Positions 25,543-34,565 are shown, counted from the stretch's first letter. The stretch: 64,000 nucleotides of DNA from Streptomyces sp. B1I3 (GCF_030816615.1 NZ_JAUSYD010000001.1:6036501-6100500), one strand, 5' to 3'. Program-made: numbers and translations. The notes: generated by a model from the letters alone, not told the origin.

Positions 25543-28500
25543 GTGGCCGACCGTCTCATCGTCCGTGGCGCGCGCGAGCACAACCTGAAGAACGTCTCGC
25601 TCGACCTCCCCCGTGACTCCCTCATCGTCTTCACCGGGCTGTCCGGGTCGGGCAAGTCCTCTCTCGCGTTCGACACGATCTTCGCCGAGGGCCAGCGGCG
25701 CTACGTGGAGTCGCTCTCCTCGTACGCCCGGCAGTTCCTCGGCCAGATGGACAAGCCGGACGTGGACTTCATCGAAGGCCTCTCGCCCGCCGTCTCCATC
25801 GACCAGAAGTCGACCTCGCGCAACCCGCGCTCGACGGTCGGCACCATCACCGAGGTCTACGACTACCTCCGGCTGCTCTTCGCGAGGATCGGCAAGCCGC
25901 ACTGCCCCGAGTGCGGCCGGGCCATCTCCCGCCAGTCGCCGCAGGCCGTCGTCGACAAGGTGCTCGGTCTGCCCGAGGGCAGCCGCTTCCAGGTGCTCTC
26001 CCCGCTGGTGCGTGAGCGCAAGGGCGAGTTCGTCGACCTCTTCGCCGACCTGCAGACCAAGGGCTACAGCCGGGCCCGGGTCGACGGTGCGACGATCCAG
26101 CTCTCCGAGCCGCCCAAACTGAAGAAGCAGGAGAAGCACACCATCGAGGTGGTCATCGACCGCCTCACCGTGAAGGACAGCGCCAAGCGCCGGCTGACCG
26201 ACTCGGTCGAGACCGCGCTCGGCCTCTCCGGCGGGATGGTCGTGCTCGACTTCGTCGACCTCGCCGAGGACGACCCCGAGCGCGAGCGGATGTTCTCCGA
26301 GCACCTCTACTGCCCGTACGACGACCTCTCCTTCGAGGAGCTGGAGCCCCGCTCCTTCTCCTTCAACTCCCCCTTCGGCGCCTGCCCCGACTGCACCGGC
26401 ATCGGCACGCGGATGGAGGTCGACCCGGAGCTGATCGTCCCGGACGAGGACAAGTCCCTCGACGAGGGCGCGATCCACCCCTGGTCGCACGGCCACACCA
26501 AGGAGTACTTCGGGCGCCAGATCGGCGCGCTCGCGGACGCCCTCGGCTTCCGTACGGACATTCCCTGGGCCGGGCTGCCGCAGCGCGCCAAGAAGGCCCT
26601 GCTCCACGGTCACAAGATCCAGACCGAGGTGCGCTACCGCAACAGGTACGGGCGCGAGCGCGCCTACACCACCCCGTCCTTCGAGGGCGCCGTGCAGTTC
26701 GTCAAGCGGCGCCACTCCGAGGCGGAGAGCGACTCCAGCCGGGAGCGCTTCGAGGGCTACATGCGCGAGGTGCCCTGCCCCACCTGCGAGGGCACCCGGC
26801 TCAAGCCGATCGTCCTCGCGGTCACGGTGATGGAGAGGTCCATCGCCGAGGTCTCCGCGATGTCGATCAGCGAGTGCGCCGAATTCCTCGGCCGGCTCAG
26901 GCTGAGCGCCCGCGACAAGAAGATCGCCGAGCGGGTGCTCAAGGAGGTCAACGAACGGCTGAAGTTCCTCGTCGACGTCGGCCTCGACTACCTCTCGCTC
27001 AACCGTGCCGCGGGCACCCTCTCCGGCGGTGAGGCCCAGCGCATCCGGCTCGCCACGCAGATCGGCTCCGGACTGGTCGGCGTGCTGTACGTGCTGGACG
27101 AGCCGTCCATCGGACTGCACCAGCGAGACAACCACCGGCTGATCGAGACACTGGTCCGGCTCCGCGACATGGGCAACACGCTCATCGTCGTCGAGCACGA
27201 CGAGGACACGATCAAGGTCGCCGACTGGGTCGTCGACATCGGCCCCGGCGCCGGTGAGCACGGCGGCAAGGTCGTCCACTCGGGCTCGCTCGAGGAACTG
27301 CTGGCCAACAAGGAGTCGGTCACCGGGCAGTACCTGGCCGGCAAGAAGTTCATCGCCATGCCCGACGTCCGGCGGCCCGTCGACCCCGCGCGCCTGCTGA
27401 CGGTGCACGGGGCCCGGGAGAACAACCTCCAGGACATCGACGTCTCCTTCCCCCTGGGCGTGCTCACGGCGGTCACCGGTGTCTCGGGCTCCGGGAAGTC
27501 GACCCTGGTCAACGACATCCTCTACACCCACCTCGCCCGTGAGCTCAACGGTGCCAAGTCGGTCCCCGGGCGGCACACCCGGGTCGACGGGGACGACCTC
27601 GTCGACAAGGTGGTCCACGTCGACCAGTCGCCGATCGGCCGGACGCCCCGCTCCAACCCGGCCACCTACACCGGGGTCTTCGACCACGTCCGCAGGCTGT
27701 TCGCCGAGACGATGGAGGCGAAGGTGCGCGGCTACCTCCCGGGCCGCTTCTCCTTCAACGTCAAGGGCGGCCGCTGCGAGAACTGTTCCGGTGACGGGAC
27801 GATCAAGATCGAGATGAACTTCCTGCCCGATGTGTACGTCCCGTGCGAGGTCTGCCACGGAGCGCGGTACAACCGGGAGACGCTGGAGGTCCACTACAAG
27901 GGCAAGTCCATCGCCGAGGTGCTGGACATGCCGATCGAGGAGGGCCTGGAGTTCTTCGAGGCCGTCCCGACGATCGCCAGGCACCTGCGCACGCTCAACG
28001 AGGTCGGCCTCGGATACGTCAGGCTCGGTCAGTCCGCGCCGACGCTCTCCGGTGGCGAGGCGCAGCGGGTCAAGCTGGCCAGCGAGCTGCAGAAGCGCTC
28101 GACGGGCCGTACGGTCTACGTCCTGGACGAGCCGACGACCGGTCTGCACTTCGAGGACATCAGCAAGCTGATCACGGTGCTGTCGGGCCTGGTCGACAAG
28201 GGCAACACGGTGATCGTCATCGAGCACAACCTCGATGTCATCAAGACGGCCGACTGGGTCATCGACATGGGACCCGAGGGAGGCAGCGGCGGCGGCCTGG
28301 TCATCGCCGAAGGCTCCCCGGAGTACGTCGCCTCGGTACCCGCGAGCCACACCGGGAAGTTCCTCCAGGAGGTCCTGGGCGCGGACCGGATCAACGAGGC
28401 CGCGGTGCCAGCGGCCCGTAAGCCGGCCCGCAGGGCGACCGCCAAGAAGACGGTCGCCGCGAAGCAGGCCCCAGCCCGCGGGGCGGCCACCGCGAAGGCC

Positions 28501-28560
28501 GCCAAGGCGGCGCCGGAGCGGCCCGCGGCCAAGAAGGCCACCCGGGCACGGAAGGCCTGA
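25543..28560 (+). CDS. uvrA: excinuclease ABC subunit A
   Basis: A 1005-residue UvrA with both ABC ATPase units: GLSGSGKSSLAFDTIFAEGQRRYVE (first Walker A), CPECGR and CPTCEGTR zinc sites, GTLSGGEAQRIRLATQIG, then the second Walker A VSGSGKSTLVND, CENCSGDGTIKIEM zinc module and SGGEAQRVKLASELQ. It scans DNA for lesions as a dimer and loads UvrB. GTG 25543 is preferred because AAAGG lies 11 nt upstream and the protein then starts (V)ADRLIVRGAREHNLKN like other UvrAs; GTG 25531 is possible. The last ~50 residues are an added Ala/Lys/Arg-rich tail resembling histone H1. The upstream region shows only a weak match to the uvrB/uvrC damage promoter. Confidence 0.97.
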   Translation: MADRLIVRGAREHNLKNVSLDLPRDSLIVFTGLSGSGKSSLAFDTIFAEGQRRYVESLSSYARQFLGQMDKPDVDFIEGLSPAVSIDQKSTSRNPRSTVGTITEVYDYLRLLFARIGKPHCPECGRAISRQSPQAVVDKVLGLPEGSRFQVLSPLVRERKGEFVDLFADLQTKGYSRARVDGATIQLSEPPKLKKQEKHTIEVVIDRLTVKDSAKRRLTDSVETALGLSGGMVVLDFVDLAEDDPERERMFSEHLYCPYDDLSFEELEPRSFSFNSPFGACPDCTGIGTRMEVDPELIVPDEDKSLDEGAIHPWSHGHTKEYFGRQIGALADALGFRTDIPWAGLPQRAKKALLHGHKIQTEVRYRNRYGRERAYTTPSFEGAVQFVKRRHSEAESDSSRERFEGYMREVPCPTCEGTRLKPIVLAVTVMERSIAEVSAMSISECAEFLGRLRLSARDKKIAERVLKEVNERLKFLVDVGLDYLSLNRAAGTLSGGEAQRIRLATQIGSGLVGVLYVLDEPSIGLHQRDNHRLIETLVRLRDMGNTLIVVEHDEDTIKVADWVVDIGPGAGEHGGKVVHSGSLEELLANKESVTGQYLAGKKFIAMPDVRRPVDPARLLTVHGARENNLQDIDVSFPLGVLTAVTGVSGSGKSTLVNDILYTHLARELNGAKSVPGRHTRVDGDDLVDKVVHVDQSPIGRTPRSNPATYTGVFDHVRRLFAETMEAKVRGYLPGRFSFNVKGGRCENCSGDGTIKIEMNFLPDVYVPCEVCHGARYNRETLEVHYKGKSIAEVLDMPIEEGLEFFEAVPTIARHLRTLNEVGLGYVRLGQSAPTLSGGEAQRVKLASELQKRSTGRTVYVLDEPTTGLHFEDISKLITVLSGLVDKGNTVIVIEHNLDVIKTADWVIDMGPEGGSGGGLVIAEGSPEYVASVPASHTGKFLQEVLGADRINEAAVPAARKPARRATAKKTVAAKQAPARGAATAKAAKAAPERPAAKKATRARKA

Positions 28561-28572
28561 CACCGTCCGGCC

Positions 28573-28603
28573 AGGACGGCCCCCGCACCGCGGGGGCCGT
28601 CCT
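28573..28603. terminator. 14-bp hairpin terminator after uvrA
   Basis: AGGACGGCCCCCGC (28573-28586) pairs with GCGGGGGCCGTCCT (28590-28603) around an ACC loop, 12 nt after the uvrA stop. The rest of the 250-bp gap to the next gene holds no ORF that I trust. Confidence 0.8.
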
Positions 28604-28811
28604 TCGCGCGCCCGCCGGCGCCGGGCGGTGGCCGCCCTCCGGCGGGGCCGGTACGGGCTGTCCGGGGCCGGTCGCGTGCGAGGCGTTCTCCGTCGGTATC
28701 GTCGGGTCTGTCGCCGATGCCTTCCGGTGCGGCCCGTGCCCGATGCCGATGGGCACCCGGCGCCCCGGACGGACACGGCGCCCCTCTGTCCCCCCGACCA
28801 GTGGAGACCGC

Positions 28812-29240
28812 ATGTCCGGCCTGCCCGCCGCCCGCCGAACCGTACTGAAGGGCGCTGCTCTCGCGGGCGCCGCCGGGCTGGGAGCGGCCGCCTGCTCGAC
28901 CGAGTCGAAGCTGGGCCACGCACAGACCCCCACGCCCACCGCGCCCGTCGAGCTCGGCGCCGCGGACGAGGTCCCCGTCGGTGGTGCGAAGCTCTACCGC
29001 GAGCAGCGGGTCGTCGTGAGCTGCCCGGCCGAGGGCCGGTACAAGGCCTTCAGTGCCCAGTGCACCCATGCGGGCTGCCTCCTGGACAAGGTCGAGGGCA
29101 TCGAGGGCGACTGCCCCTGCCACGGCAGCCGCTTCGACGTGACGACCGGCAAGGCGGTGCAGGGCCCGGCCACGGTGCCGCTGCCCGCGGTGCCGGTGAA
29201 GGTCGAGGGCGGGAAGCTCATCGCGGGCCCCGGGGCCTGA
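28812..29240 (+). CDS. Tat-exported Rieske [2Fe-2S] lipoprotein
   Basis: A 142-residue protein. The N-terminus has a twin-arginine motif (ARRTVLKGAAL), a hydrophobic stretch and a lipobox-like GAAACS (Cys-28), so it is folded with its cluster in the cytoplasm, exported by Tat and perhaps lipid-anchored. The Rieske ligands are CTHAGC (Cys-84, His-86) and CPCHGS (Cys-101, His-104), with Cys-89 and Cys-103 placed for the stabilising disulfide. It is an electron-transfer protein with no obvious partner enzyme nearby. ATG 28812 has GGAG 5 nt upstream. It sits between uvrA and uvrC. Confidence 0.9.
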   Translation: MSGLPAARRTVLKGAALAGAAGLGAAACSTESKLGHAQTPTPTAPVELGAADEVPVGGAKLYREQRVVVSCPAEGRYKAFSAQCTHAGCLLDKVEGIEGDCPCHGSRFDVTTGKAVQGPATVPLPAVPVKVEGGKLIAGPGA

Positions 29241-29320
29241 CCGGCGGGGGAGGGCCGCCGGGCCGGAGCCGGGAGCGGGCCCGCCGGAGCCGTCTTCCGG
29301 GTCCCGTCGGGAATCCCGGT

Positions 29321-29343
29321 CTGTCACTGCCCGCAAGTAGGGT
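29321..29343 (+). promoter_or_regulatory. PafBC/RecA-NDp-type DNA-damage promoter of uvrC
   Basis: CTGTCACTGCC (29321-29331) matches the motif TTGTCAGTGGC at 8 of 11 positions. Exactly six bases follow, then a perfect TAGGGT (29338-29343). The -10 ends 7 nt before ATG 29351, the same leaderless geometry as uvrB. The chance of finding spacing, -10 and distance to the start all repeated is low, but the site is weaker than that of uvrB. Confidence 0.72.
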
Positions 29344-29350
29344 GTGAGAC

Positions 29351-31414
29351 ATGGCAGACCCCTCCAGCTACCGCCCCAAGCCGGGACAGATCCCCGACTC
29401 CCCGGGGGTCTACAAATTCTGCGACGAGCACCGCCGGGTGATCTACGTCGGGAAGGCCAAGAACCTGCGCCAGCGCCTGGCCAACTACTTCCAGGACCTG
29501 TCGGGTCTCCACCCGCGCACCCGGACGATGGTCACCACGGCCGCGTCCGTCGAGTGGACCGTCGTCTCCACCGAGGTCGAGGCGCTGCAGCTGGAGTACT
29601 CCTGGATCAAGGAGTACGACCCCCGGTTCAACGTCAAGTACCGCGACGACAAGAGCTACCCCTACCTCGCCGTGACGCTCAACGAGGAGTTCCCGCGCGT
29701 CCAGGTCATGCGCGGAGCCAAGCGCAAGGGCGTGCGCTACTTCGGTCCGTACGGGCACGCCTGGGCGATCCGCGAGACCGTCGACCTCATGCTCCGGGTC
29801 TTTCCCGTGCGCACGTGCTCCGCCGGGGTGTTCAAGAACGCCGAGAGGAGCGGCCGCCCCTGCCTCCTCGGCTACATCGGCAAGTGTTCCGCCCCGTGCG
29901 TCGGCCGGGTCACCCCCGACGAACACCGGGAGCTCGCCGAGGACTTCTGCGACTTCATGGCAGGCCGGACGGGCACGTACATCCGGCGCCTGGAGAAGGA
30001 GATGACGCAGGCGGCCGAGGACATGGAGTACGAACGGGCGGCCCGTCTGCGCGATGACGCGGGGGCGCTGAAGCGGGCCATGGAGAAGAGCGCCGTGGTC
30101 CTCGCCGACGCCACCGACGCCGACCTGATCGCCGTCGCCGAGGACGAACTCGAGGCCGCCGTCCAGATCTTCCACGTCCGTGGCGGACGGGTCCGCGGCC
30201 AGCGGGGCTGGGTCACCGACAAGGTCGAGGCGGTCGACACGGCGGGCCTGGTCGAACACGCGCTCCAACAGCTGTACGGGGAGGAGACGGGTGACTCCGT
30301 ACCGAAGGAGGTGCTGGTCCCGGCCCTCCCCGAGGACCCCGACGCCGTCGCGCAGTGGCTCGCGGGCCGCCGTGGCTCCCAGGTCAGCCTGCGCATCCCG
30401 CAGCGGGGCGACAAGAAGGACCTGATGGGCACGGTCCAGCGCAACGCCCAGCAGGCCCTCGGGCTGCACAAGACCAAGCGCGCCTCCGACCTCACGACCC
30501 GTTCCCGGGCGCTGGAGGAGATCGCCGAGGCGCTCGGTCTGGAGACCGCCCCGCTGCGCGTCGAGTGTTTCGACATCTCGCACCTGCAGGGCGAGGACGT
30601 CGTCGCGTCCATGGTGGTCTTCGAGGACGGGCTCGCGCGCAAGAGCGAATACCGCCGCTTCCAGATCAAGGGCTTCGAAGGACAGGACGACGTCCGGTCG
30701 ATGCACGAGGTCATCGGCCGTCGCTTCAAGCGTTACCTCCAGGACAAGGAGCGCACGGGGGAGTGGGAGGAGACCCCGGCCGTCTCCGGCCCCGCGCCCG
30801 CTCCGGTCTCCGGCCCCGTGCCCGCTCCGGGGGAGCCCGTGCCCGCTCCGGCCGTGGACTCCCCTGAGGAGCCCCGGGAGGACGACGGGCGCCCCAAGCG
30901 CTTCGCCTACCCGCCGCAACTCGTCGTCGTCGACGGAGGGCAGCCCCAGGTGGCCGCCGCCAAGCGGGCCCTGGACGAGCTGGGCATCGACGACATCGCC
31001 GTCTGCGGGCTGGCCAAGCGCCTCGAAGAGGTCTGGCTGCCCGGCGACGACGACCCGGTGGTCCTGCCCCGCTCCAGCGAAGGCCTCTACCTCCTCCAGC
31101 GGATCCGGGACGAGGCCCACCGCTTCGCCATCACCTACCAGCGGGCCAAGCGCGCCAAGCGGATCCGCAGCAGCCCGCTGGATGCCGTCGCCGGCCTCGG
31201 CGACACCCGTAAGCACGCGCTGATCAAGCATTTCGGCTCCGTCAAGAAGCTGCGGCAGGCGACAATCGATGAGATCTGCGAGGTTCCGGGGATAGGGCGC
31301 AGGACGGCGGAATCGGTGGCCGCCGCCTTCGCCACGGCCGCCCCGGCCGCGCCTGCCGTGAACACGGCCACAGGAGAGATCATCGAAGAGGACGACGGGG
31401 GCAGCACGACATGA
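29351..31414 (+). CDS. uvrC: excinuclease ABC subunit C
   Basis: A 687-residue UvrC. It has an N-terminal GIY-YIG nuclease (SPGVYKFCDEHRRVIYVGKAKNLRQRL) for the 3' cut, a UVR helix pair (MEYERAARLRDDAGALKRAMEK), an RNase H-like nuclease for the 5' cut (VECFDISHLQGEDVVASMVVFEDGL ... PPQLVVVDGGQPQVAAAKRAL) and a tandem helix-hairpin-helix end (GLGDTRKHALIKHFGS, VPGIGRRTAESV). A Pro/Ala-rich stretch of about 35 residues with PAP repeats is inserted within the RNase H-like domain (about residues 475-512). ATG 29351 follows the damage promoter by 7 nt. The stop overlaps rapZ (ATGA), so it heads the uvrC-rapZ-yvcK-whiA operon. Confidence 0.97.
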   Translation: MADPSSYRPKPGQIPDSPGVYKFCDEHRRVIYVGKAKNLRQRLANYFQDLSGLHPRTRTMVTTAASVEWTVVSTEVEALQLEYSWIKEYDPRFNVKYRDDKSYPYLAVTLNEEFPRVQVMRGAKRKGVRYFGPYGHAWAIRETVDLMLRVFPVRTCSAGVFKNAERSGRPCLLGYIGKCSAPCVGRVTPDEHRELAEDFCDFMAGRTGTYIRRLEKEMTQAAEDMEYERAARLRDDAGALKRAMEKSAVVLADATDADLIAVAEDELEAAVQIFHVRGGRVRGQRGWVTDKVEAVDTAGLVEHALQQLYGEETGDSVPKEVLVPALPEDPDAVAQWLAGRRGSQVSLRIPQRGDKKDLMGTVQRNAQQALGLHKTKRASDLTTRSRALEEIAEALGLETAPLRVECFDISHLQGEDVVASMVVFEDGLARKSEYRRFQIKGFEGQDDVRSMHEVIGRRFKRYLQDKERTGEWEETPAVSGPAPAPVSGPVPAPGEPVPAPAVDSPEEPREDDGRPKRFAYPPQLVVVDGGQPQVAAAKRALDELGIDDIAVCGLAKRLEEVWLPGDDDPVVLPRSSEGLYLLQRIRDEAHRFAITYQRAKRAKRIRSSPLDAVAGLGDTRKHALIKHFGSVKKLRQATIDEICEVPGIGRRTAESVAAAFATAAPAAPAVNTATGEIIEEDDGGSTT

Positions 31415-32436
31415 CCGAGCACGCACACGAAGGCCAGGACGAACGCGGCGACGAGCGGGAGCGCGGCGGCACGGCGTCCGATGGCGAACACATGCACGAA
31501 GGCACCGACCGAGCAGACGGAGCAGCACACGTGAGTACGGGCAGCACCAAGGAGAAGGCCGAGGCCGCCGTGCCCGCCATCCCCGAACTGGTGATCATCT
31601 CCGGCATGTCGGGCGCCGGGCGCAGCACCGCCGCCAAGTGCCTGGAGGACCTGGGCTGGTTCGTCGTCGACAACCTGCCGCCCGCGCTGATCCCCACGAT
31701 GGTGGAGCTCGGTGCCCGGTCCCAGGGCAACGTCGCCCGCATCGCCGTCGTCGTCGACGTGCGGGGGCGCCGCTTCTTCGACAACCTCCGGGAGTCCCTC
31801 GCGGACCTGGAGGACAAGCACGTCACCCGGCGGATCGTCTTCCTGGAGTCCTCCGACGACGCCCTCGTGCGCCGTTTCGAGTCCGTCCGCCGTCCGCACC
31901 CCCTCCAGGGCGACGGCCGCATCGTCGACGGCATCGCGGCCGAGCGCGATCTCCTGCGCGAGCTGCGCGGCGACGCCGACCTGGTCATCGACACCTCCAG
32001 CCTCAACGTGCACGAGCTGCGGGCCAAGATGGACGCCCAGTTCGCCGGCGACGAGGAGCCGGAGCTGCGGGCCACGGTCATGTCGTTCGGCTTCAAGTAC
32101 GGCCTGCCGGTCGACGCCGACCTGGTCGTGGACTGCCGGTTCCTGCCCAACCCGCACTGGGTCCCCGAGCTGCGCCCCTTCACCGGGCTCAACGAGGAGG
32201 TGTCCGAGTACGTGTTCGACCAGCCGGGCGCCAAGGAGTTCCTCAACCAGTACACGGAGCTGCTGCAGCTGATCGCCGCCGGGTACCGCCGCGAGGGCAA
32301 GCGCTACGTGACCATCGCCGTCGGCTGCACGGGCGGTAAGCACCGATCCGTCGCCATGTCGGAGAAGCTGGCCGCCCGGCTGGCCACGGAAGGCGTCGAG
32401 ACCGTCCTCGTCCACCGGGACATGGGGCGCGAGTGA
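31411..32436 (+). CDS. rapZ: RNase adapter / nucleotide-binding protein RapZ
   Basis: A 341-residue protein with Walker A GMSGAGRST, VVDNLPPALIPTM, the VLFLES-type Walker B region and the C-terminal domain with SFGFKYGLPVDADLVVD, NPHWVPELRPFTG and VTIAVGCTGGKHRSV. In E. coli RapZ targets small RNAs for decay; in Gram-positives the homologue (YvcJ) binds nucleotides. The first ~55 residues are a His/Glu/Asp-rich extension that may be dispensable (GTG 31531 is an alternative start). ATG 31411 overlaps the uvrC stop and the end overlaps yvcK (GTGA). The rapZ-yvcK-whiA order is a hallmark of Gram-positives. Confidence 0.93.
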   Translation: MTEHAHEGQDERGDERERGGTASDGEHMHEGTDRADGAAHVSTGSTKEKAEAAVPAIPELVIISGMSGAGRSTAAKCLEDLGWFVVDNLPPALIPTMVELGARSQGNVARIAVVVDVRGRRFFDNLRESLADLEDKHVTRRIVFLESSDDALVRRFESVRRPHPLQGDGRIVDGIAAERDLLRELRGDADLVIDTSSLNVHELRAKMDAQFAGDEEPELRATVMSFGFKYGLPVDADLVVDCRFLPNPHWVPELRPFTGLNEEVSEYVFDQPGAKEFLNQYTELLQLIAAGYRREGKRYVTIAVGCTGGKHRSVAMSEKLAARLATEGVETVLVHRDMGRE

Positions 32437-33467
32437 CCAGTCGCAATCTGCGCCTGCGGCGGCTGAGCCGGGCCACGGCCGCCCTCTCCGGGCGCAAGCG
32501 CGGCACACAGCCCAAGGTCGTCGCCCTCGGCGGCGGCATGGGCCTGTCCGCGTCGCTCACGGCGCTGCGCCGGATCACCGGCGATCTCACCGCCGTGGTC
32601 ACCGTCGCCGACGACGGCGGCTCCAGCGGCCGGCTCCGGGAGGAGCTCGGCGTCCTGCCGCCCGGCGACCTGCGCAAGGCGCTGGCCGCGCTCTGCGGGG
32701 ACGACGAATGGGGCCAGACCTGGGCCCGGGTCATCCAGCACCGTTTCGAGTCCAAGGGCGACCTGCACGAGCACGCGGTGGGCAATCTGCTCATCGTCGC
32801 CCTCTGGGAGCAGCTGGGCGACCCCGTCCAGGCCCTCGACCTCGTCGGCAAGCTGCTCGGCGCGCACGGCAGGGTGCTGCCGATGTCCGCCGTGCCCCTG
32901 GAGCTCCAGGCTCTCGTCCGTGGCCACGACCCGGAGCGTCCGGAGGAGGTGGTCACCGTGCGCGGACAGGCGACGGTGGCTCTCACCCCCGGCGAGGTGC
33001 AGTCGGTCCACGTCGTCCCGGCCGACCCGCCGGCGGTCCCGGAGGCGGTCGCCGCCGTTCTGGACGCCGACTGGGTGGTGCTCGGTCCGGGCTCCTGGTT
33101 CTCCTCCGTCATCCCGCACCTGCTGGTGCCGGAACTGCTCGACGCGCTGATCGCCACGAAGGCCCGTAAGGTCCTCTCGCTGAACCTCGCGCCGCAGCCC
33201 GGCGAAACAGAAGGCTTCTCACCGCAGCGTCATTTGGAGGTTTTGGGACGACACGCCCCTAAACTCGCCATGGACGTGGTGCTGGCCGACGAGGCCGCCG
33301 TGCCCGACCGTGAGTCCCTCGCCGACGCCGCCAAGCGGCTCGGAGCCGCGGTCGAGCTGGCCCCTGTGGCCTCACCCGACGGCGTTCCGATTCATGATCC
33401 GGAGCTGTTGGCCGCCGCGTACGACCGTATTTTTCGGATGCATGGAAGGATCGGCCCATGGCGATGA
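32433..33467 (+). CDS. yvcK: YvcK/CofD-like gluconeogenesis factor
   Basis: A 344-residue protein of the CofD-like family: VVALGGGMGLSASLTALRRI at the N-terminus, then VADDGGSSGRLREELGVLPPGDLRKAL, a HAVGNLLIVAL segment and GPGSWFSSVIPHLLVP. The family binds UDP-sugars; in Bacillus and mycobacteria the protein is needed for cell wall control on gluconeogenic carbon sources. A basic N-terminal extension (RNLRLRRLSRATAALSGRKRG) precedes the domain. GTG 32433 overlaps rapZ by 4 nt and its end overlaps whiA by 10 nt, so all three are translationally coupled. Confidence 0.94.
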   Translation: MTSRNLRLRRLSRATAALSGRKRGTQPKVVALGGGMGLSASLTALRRITGDLTAVVTVADDGGSSGRLREELGVLPPGDLRKALAALCGDDEWGQTWARVIQHRFESKGDLHEHAVGNLLIVALWEQLGDPVQALDLVGKLLGAHGRVLPMSAVPLELQALVRGHDPERPEEVVTVRGQATVALTPGEVQSVHVVPADPPAVPEAVAAVLDADWVVLGPGSWFSSVIPHLLVPELLDALIATKARKVLSLNLAPQPGETEGFSPQRHLEVLGRHAPKLAMDVVLADEAAVPDRESLADAAKRLGAAVELAPVASPDGVPIHDPELLAAAYDRIFRMHGRIGPWR

Positions 33468-34447
33468 CGCCAGCGGTGAAGGACGAAATCTCTCGGCTTC
33501 CCGTGACCCGGACCTGCTGCAGGAAAGCAGAGGTCTCGGCGATTCTTCGGTTCGCGGGCGGGCTGCACCTGGTGAGCGGCCGGATTGTGATCGAGGCCGA
33601 GCTGGACACGGCGATGGCCGCGCGCCGGCTCAAGCGGGACATCCTGGAGATCTTCGGGCACAGCTCGGAGCTGATCGTGATGGCTCCCGGCGGGCTGCGC
33701 CGCGGCTCCCGCTACGTCGTGCGGGTGGTGGCGGGCGGCGACCAGCTGGCCCGCCAGACCGGCCTGGTCGACGGGCGCGGCCGCCCCATCCGCGGCCTGC
33801 CTCCGCAGGTGGTCTCGGGGGCCACCTGCGATGCCGAGGCGGCCTGGCGGGGTGCCTTCCTGGCCCACGGTTCGCTGACCGAGCCCGGCCGCTCCTCCTC
33901 GCTGGAGGTGACCTGCCCAGGCCCCGAGGCCGCCCTCGCCCTGGTCGGTGCCGCCCGCAGGCTGTCCATCGCGGCCAAGGCCCGCGAGGTGCGCGGGGTG
34001 GACCGGGTCGTCGTCCGTGACGGTGACGCGATCGGCGCGCTGCTGACCCGGCTCGGTGCCCACGAGTCGGTCCTGGCCTGGGAGGAGCGCAGGATGCGGC
34101 GCGAGGTCCGCGCCACCGCCAACCGCCTGGCCAACTTCGACGACGCCAACCTCCGCCGCTCCGCACGTGCCGCGGTCGCCGCCGGTGCCCGTGTGGGGCG
34201 CGCGCTGGAGATCCTGGGCGAAGAGGTCCCGGAGCACCTGGCGGCTGCCGGACGGCTGCGCATGGAGCACAAGCAGGCCTCCCTGGAGGAACTGGGCGCG
34301 CTCGCCGACCCGCCGCTGACCAAGGACGCCGTCGCGGGCCGGATCCGGCGCCTGCTGGCCATGGCCGACAAGCGTGCCCAGGACCTCGGGATCCCGGGCA
34401 CGGAATCGACCCTCAGCGAGGAACTGGCGGACGGCCTCGTCGGCTGA
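33458..34447 (+). CDS. whiA: sporulation regulator WhiA
   Basis: A 329-residue WhiA, nearly the length and sequence of the Streptomyces protein known to me. It has an N-terminal LAGLIDADG homing-endonuclease-like fold without catalytic acidic residues (VKDEISRLPVTRTCCRKAEVSAIL, GAFLAHGSLTEPGRSSSLE) and a C-terminal helix-turn-helix (LEELGALADPPLTKDAVAGRIRRLL). WhiA acts with WhiB to switch aerial hyphae from growth to sporulation septation. ATG 33458 overlaps yvcK by 10 nt. It is the last gene of the uvrC operon and is followed by a hairpin. Known whiA genes also have an internal promoter, which I could not identify. Confidence 0.97.
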   Translation: MAMTPAVKDEISRLPVTRTCCRKAEVSAILRFAGGLHLVSGRIVIEAELDTAMAARRLKRDILEIFGHSSELIVMAPGGLRRGSRYVVRVVAGGDQLARQTGLVDGRGRPIRGLPPQVVSGATCDAEAAWRGAFLAHGSLTEPGRSSSLEVTCPGPEAALALVGAARRLSIAAKAREVRGVDRVVVRDGDAIGALLTRLGAHESVLAWEERRMRREVRATANRLANFDDANLRRSARAAVAAGARVGRALEILGEEVPEHLAAAGRLRMEHKQASLEELGALADPPLTKDAVAGRIRRLLAMADKRAQDLGIPGTESTLSEELADGLVG

Positions 34448-34479
34448 GCCGCCGCCCGTGCCGTGACCGCGGATCCGCA

Positions 34480-34509
34480 GGTCCGTGCTCCTACTCGGGA
34501 GTACGGACC
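34480..34509 (+). terminator. terminator after whiA
   Basis: GGTCCGTGCTCC (34480-34491) pairs with GGAGTACGGACC (34498-34509), with one G-T wobble and a six-base loop, 32 nt after the whiA stop. Confidence 0.75.
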
Positions 34510-34534
34510 CCGCCGTCCGTCCCGTCCCGCTCGA

Positions 34535-34565
34535 TGTCACTCCCGGGCCTCGGGAGAGGTAGGGT
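34535..34565 (+). promoter_or_regulatory. possible gap promoter
   Basis: TGTCAC (34535-34540) and TAGGGT (34560-34565) are 19 nt apart, about 73 nt before the gap start. A short inverted repeat CGCCGG/CCGGCG lies between promoter and RBS. The elements are weak matches, so this is only a candidate. Confidence 0.35.

Noticed and set aside
25504..28923. A 1139-codon minus-strand ORF covering uvrA
   Set aside because: It is the antisense shadow of uvrA in high-GC DNA, with low-complexity Arg/Gly/Leu sequence and no domain. The same applies to the long minus-strand frames over sufBD (54386-57217), the SNF2 gene (2782-5598) and pgi (38641-40614).
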